Shown: one piece after another, positions 62,164-64,000 of the stretch
How the letters are laid out: each line of letters begins with the position of its first letter
Numbering within the stretch: position 1 is the first letter of the stretch
Assembly: GCF_000758305.1 (NCBI RefSeq)
Contig: NZ_CP009458.1
Span: 4,092,001-4,156,000, forward strand
Reading direction: 5' to 3'
DNA: 64,000 bases
From: Cedecea neteri
Lineage (GTDB): Bacteria; Pseudomonadota; Gammaproteobacteria; Enterobacterales; Enterobacteriaceae
Program-made: the position numbers and the translations under genes
Notes under the pieces: generated by a model
Told to the model about the DNA's origin: nothing
The model's database searches: none
What the model saw: only the letters and a program-made list of their open reading frames with translations

Positions 62164-62883
62164 CTACAACTTACCCAGTTTGGTGCGCAAACGCTTGATC
62201 GCCTGGCTATGCAACTGGCTAACCCGTGACTCACCCACATCAAGCACCGCGCCAATCTCTTTGAGATTCAGCTCTTCCTGGTAATAGAGCGTCAGCACCA
62301 GTTGTTCGCGTTCCGGTAAAGCCTCAATGGCTTCCATTACGCGCTGGCGAAGATTGCTGTCCAGTAATTGCTGTAGCGGGTTTGCCTGCTGGTGCTCCTC
62401 GGTGACCAGTTCAATGCTATCGCCATGCTCTTCCCGCCACTCGTCATAAGAGAAGAGTTGGCTGTTATTGGTGTCGAGCAACATCTGGCGATACTCTTCG
62501 AGCGGGATGTCCAGTCGCTCCGCGACTTCCGTCTCGGTAGCGTTACGCCCCAGCTCTTGCTCCAGTTGACCAATCGCCTGTGCCACACCGCGAGCGTTAC
62601 GCCTGACGCTTCGCGGCACCCAATCACGGCTGCGCAACTCATCAAGCATCGCCCCACGGATGCGCTGCACCGCGTAGGTAGTAAATGCCGTTCCCTGCAG
62701 GGCATCGTAACGTTCGACTGCATTCAACAACCCGATGCCGCCTGCCTGTAGCAGATCGTCGAGCTCCACACTCGCCGGCAGACGTACCTGCAGGCGCAAT
62801 GCTTCGTGACGCACAAGCGGTACATAACGCTGCCACAGCGAGTGTTTATCCATTACACCTTCAGCGGTATACAGTGAATTCAC
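62164..62883 (-). CDS. fliA: flagellar sigma factor FliA (sigma-28)
   Basis: A 239-residue sigma factor for class 3 flagellar and chemotaxis promoters. The sequence is almost that of E. coli FliA, starting with GTG at 62883 (MNSLYTAEGVMDKHSLWQRY). Region 2 includes DDLLQAGGIGLLNAVERYD and RIRGAMLDELRSRDWVPRSV; region 4 is VLTLYYQEELNLKEIGAVL to VSQLHSQAIKRLR. At least two strong FliA-type promoters are in this window (tar and the short chemoreceptor). Confidence 0.97.
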   Translation of the reverse strand: MNSLYTAEGVMDKHSLWQRYVPLVRHEALRLQVRLPASVELDDLLQAGGIGLLNAVERYDALQGTAFTTYAVQRIRGAMLDELRSRDWVPRSVRRNARGVAQAIGQLEQELGRNATETEVAERLDIPLEEYRQMLLDTNNSQLFSYDEWREEHGDSIELVTEEHQQANPLQQLLDSNLRQRVMEAIEALPEREQLVLTLYYQEELNLKEIGAVLDVGESRVSQLHSQAIKRLRTKLGKL

Positions 62884-63269
62884 GATAAACAGCCCTGCGT
62901 TAGTTGAGTTATCGGCATGATTATCCGTTTCTGCAGGGGTTTTAATCGGATGAATAGTGGGTGAAATGGGGGGTTATTTGGAGGTTATGAAGAAATAAAC
63001 CCCTCGAAATTTAACCATAAAGTATGGCAAATCATGTTCCGGCTTACTTAAAAGTATCAATTGGTTGTTAAATATTAACGTCACATACTATAGCGAAACC
63101 GGAGAAATTAAGCCGGAGAATCTATCCGGTAAAAAAAGGATAAAATCATCTGTTATTCCAGGCCTGATCTCTGGCCGGGTTATCATACAGTGATAAATAT
63201 ACGCGTCGTTTCTCTGCGGAAAGCTCCCCCTGCCGCCAGGCGAAGCAGATTACAAGACAGGTCATTTAC
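62884..63269. other. 386-bp divergent region between fliA and the ATP-grasp gene
   Basis: It contains the fliA promoter region and, from about 62990 to 63140, A+T-rich DNA. A short dyad TATCA-TACAG-TGATA lies near 63190. No sigma-28 promoter pointing right was recognised. In E. coli the gene divergent here would be fliC. Confidence 0.6.
62909..62935 (-). promoter_or_regulatory. probable sigma-28 promoter of fliA
   Basis: Minus strand: perfect -10 GCCGATAA (62909-62916) with 11 bases to TGCAGAAA, a weak -35. E. coli fliA has an autoregulatory sigma-28 promoter in the same position, about 25 bp before the GTG. Confidence 0.6.
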
Positions 63270-64000
63270 ATGAACATTTTAATTACGGCTATAGGGTCAA
63301 TGTCTGCACCAGCCGTGATAAATGCGCTGAAACGCGCATCCCACACCGTCATTGGGTGTGATATTTATCCTGAACAATGGGTGTATGCTTCTCGTCTGGT
63401 CGACAATTTTGTACAGGTTCCCCGTGCAACGGATAGCCAGGCTTTTATAGAAAGTATCAATGCAATTTGCGACCAACATCGCATTGAAGCCATCATCCCG
63501 CTGACCGATGTCGAAGTGGACGCGCTTTCTGATGCCCGCGGTAAACTGTGTTCATCCGCCACGCTGGCGCTGATGGCCGCGGATGCCATTACGCTCGCCA
63601 GGGACAAACTGACCTGGAGTAAACAATTTGCACATAACGGCATTTTTCTTCCACTGCCTGCCGTCGCACTTGCCGAGTCACACGAGCTTGCATTTGGTTT
63701 CCCGGTCATTCTCAAACAAAGGCATGGCCGCAGCAGCGAAGGGCTTCGCCGCGTGGAGACCGAAGCCGAACTGATTGAGCTACGTCAGCGGCTGAACGGC
63801 AACGACTGGATTGTCCAGCCGTATCTGCCAGGAGATGTTCACGTCATTGATATTGTCCGGCAGCGCGAGTCCGGCGAATGGGTGGGCGTTGCCCGCAAAG
63901 AGCTATTGCGCACCGCGAACGGGGCCGGATTAACCGTTGAAATCCTCCAGGATGATGGGCTGCTCGCCAAAGCGGCAGAAGTTGCCAGGCTGCTCGACCT
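63270..64000 (+). CDS. ATP-grasp / carbamoyl-phosphate-synthase-like protein, 5' part only
   Basis: The open frame from ATG 63270 (MNILITAIGSMSAPAVINAL) runs off the right edge after 243 codons. The N-terminus is a nucleotide-fold pre-ATP-grasp domain with IIPLTDVEVDAL. From about 110 it enters the ATP-grasp: ARDKLTWSKQFAHNGI, then FPVILKQRHGRSSEG with the ATP-binding lysine, and DWIVQPYLPGDVHVIDI. These enzymes ligate amino or acyl groups to carboxylates. Its place next to fliA, where flagellin genes normally lie, suggests a flagellin-modification locus beyond the edge, an inference only. Confidence 0.8.
   Translation, partial: MNILITAIGSMSAPAVINALKRASHTVIGCDIYPEQWVYASRLVDNFVQVPRATDSQAFIESINAICDQHRIEAIIPLTDVEVDALSDARGKLCSSATLALMAADAITLARDKLTWSKQFAHNGIFLPLPAVALAESHELAFGFPVILKQRHGRSSEGLRRVETEAELIELRQRLNGNDWIVQPYLPGDVHVIDIVRQRESGEWVGVARKELLRTANGAGLTVEILQDDGLLAKAAEVARLLD

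Overview
This window is chromosomal DNA from a motile member of the Enterobacteriaceae. The backbone is collinear with the Escherichia coli yebC to fliA region, and most proteins are close in length and sequence to their E. coli namesakes. Several interspersed genes are absent from E. coli K-12, and there is a 127-bp ERIC element. The content suggests a relative of Enterobacter, Cedecea or Kosakonia, but I cannot fix the genus from sequence alone. I compared with E. coli from memory, not by a search.

Layout. 1-6430: yebC (partial), nudB, aspS, then yecD-yecE, yecN and cmoAB (tRNA wobble-uridine modification). 6430-11520: a small DUF1471 periplasmic protein, cutC, a PatB/MalY-type C-S lyase, yecM and argS. 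11590-21740: the flagellar export operon flhB-flhA-flhE and the chemotaxis operon tar-tap-cheR-cheB-cheY-cheZ, the latter behind a near-perfect sigma-28 promoter. 21800-28320: an accessory block between tar and cheW. It holds a four-gene spore-coat-U-type (archaic, Csu-like) chaperone-usher pilus operon and a divergently transcribed dicarboxylate/amino-acid:cation symporter. 28365-33791: flhD-flhC and motA-motB-cheA-cheW.

34700-36785: uspC, ftnB and yecJ, with two long gene-free stretches. 36894-43666: a five-gene peptide-type ABC importer operon, preceded on the same strand by a chemoreceptor gene with almost no periplasmic domain and its own sigma-28 promoter. 44006-48900: yecR, an MFS transporter, a DUF3574 lipoprotein, a NupC-family nucleoside transporter, ftnA and a shortened yecA. 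48960-51340: a small accessory patch with a hydrolase, an orphan phage-type lysozyme and a BRCT-domain gene broken by the ERIC element and a nonsense codon. 51550-55100: leuZ, cysT and glyW tRNAs, pgsA, uvrC and uvrY. 55580-62900: yecF, sdiA, an unusually arranged family III CoA-transferase, the cystine/D-cysteine genes tcyN-tcyL-dcyD-tcyJ, fliZ and fliA. From 63270 an ATP-grasp gene runs off the end, where E. coli has fliC.

How it fits together. FlhDC (33.4 kb) is the master regulator, FliA (62.5 kb) is sigma-28, and sigma-28 promoters drive tar and the stand-alone chemoreceptor. The Tar, Tap and short receptors signal through CheA/W/Y/Z to the MotAB-driven motor. A sessility module (the pilus) and catabolite-linked uptake (symporter with a perfect CRP site) sit inside this motility region.
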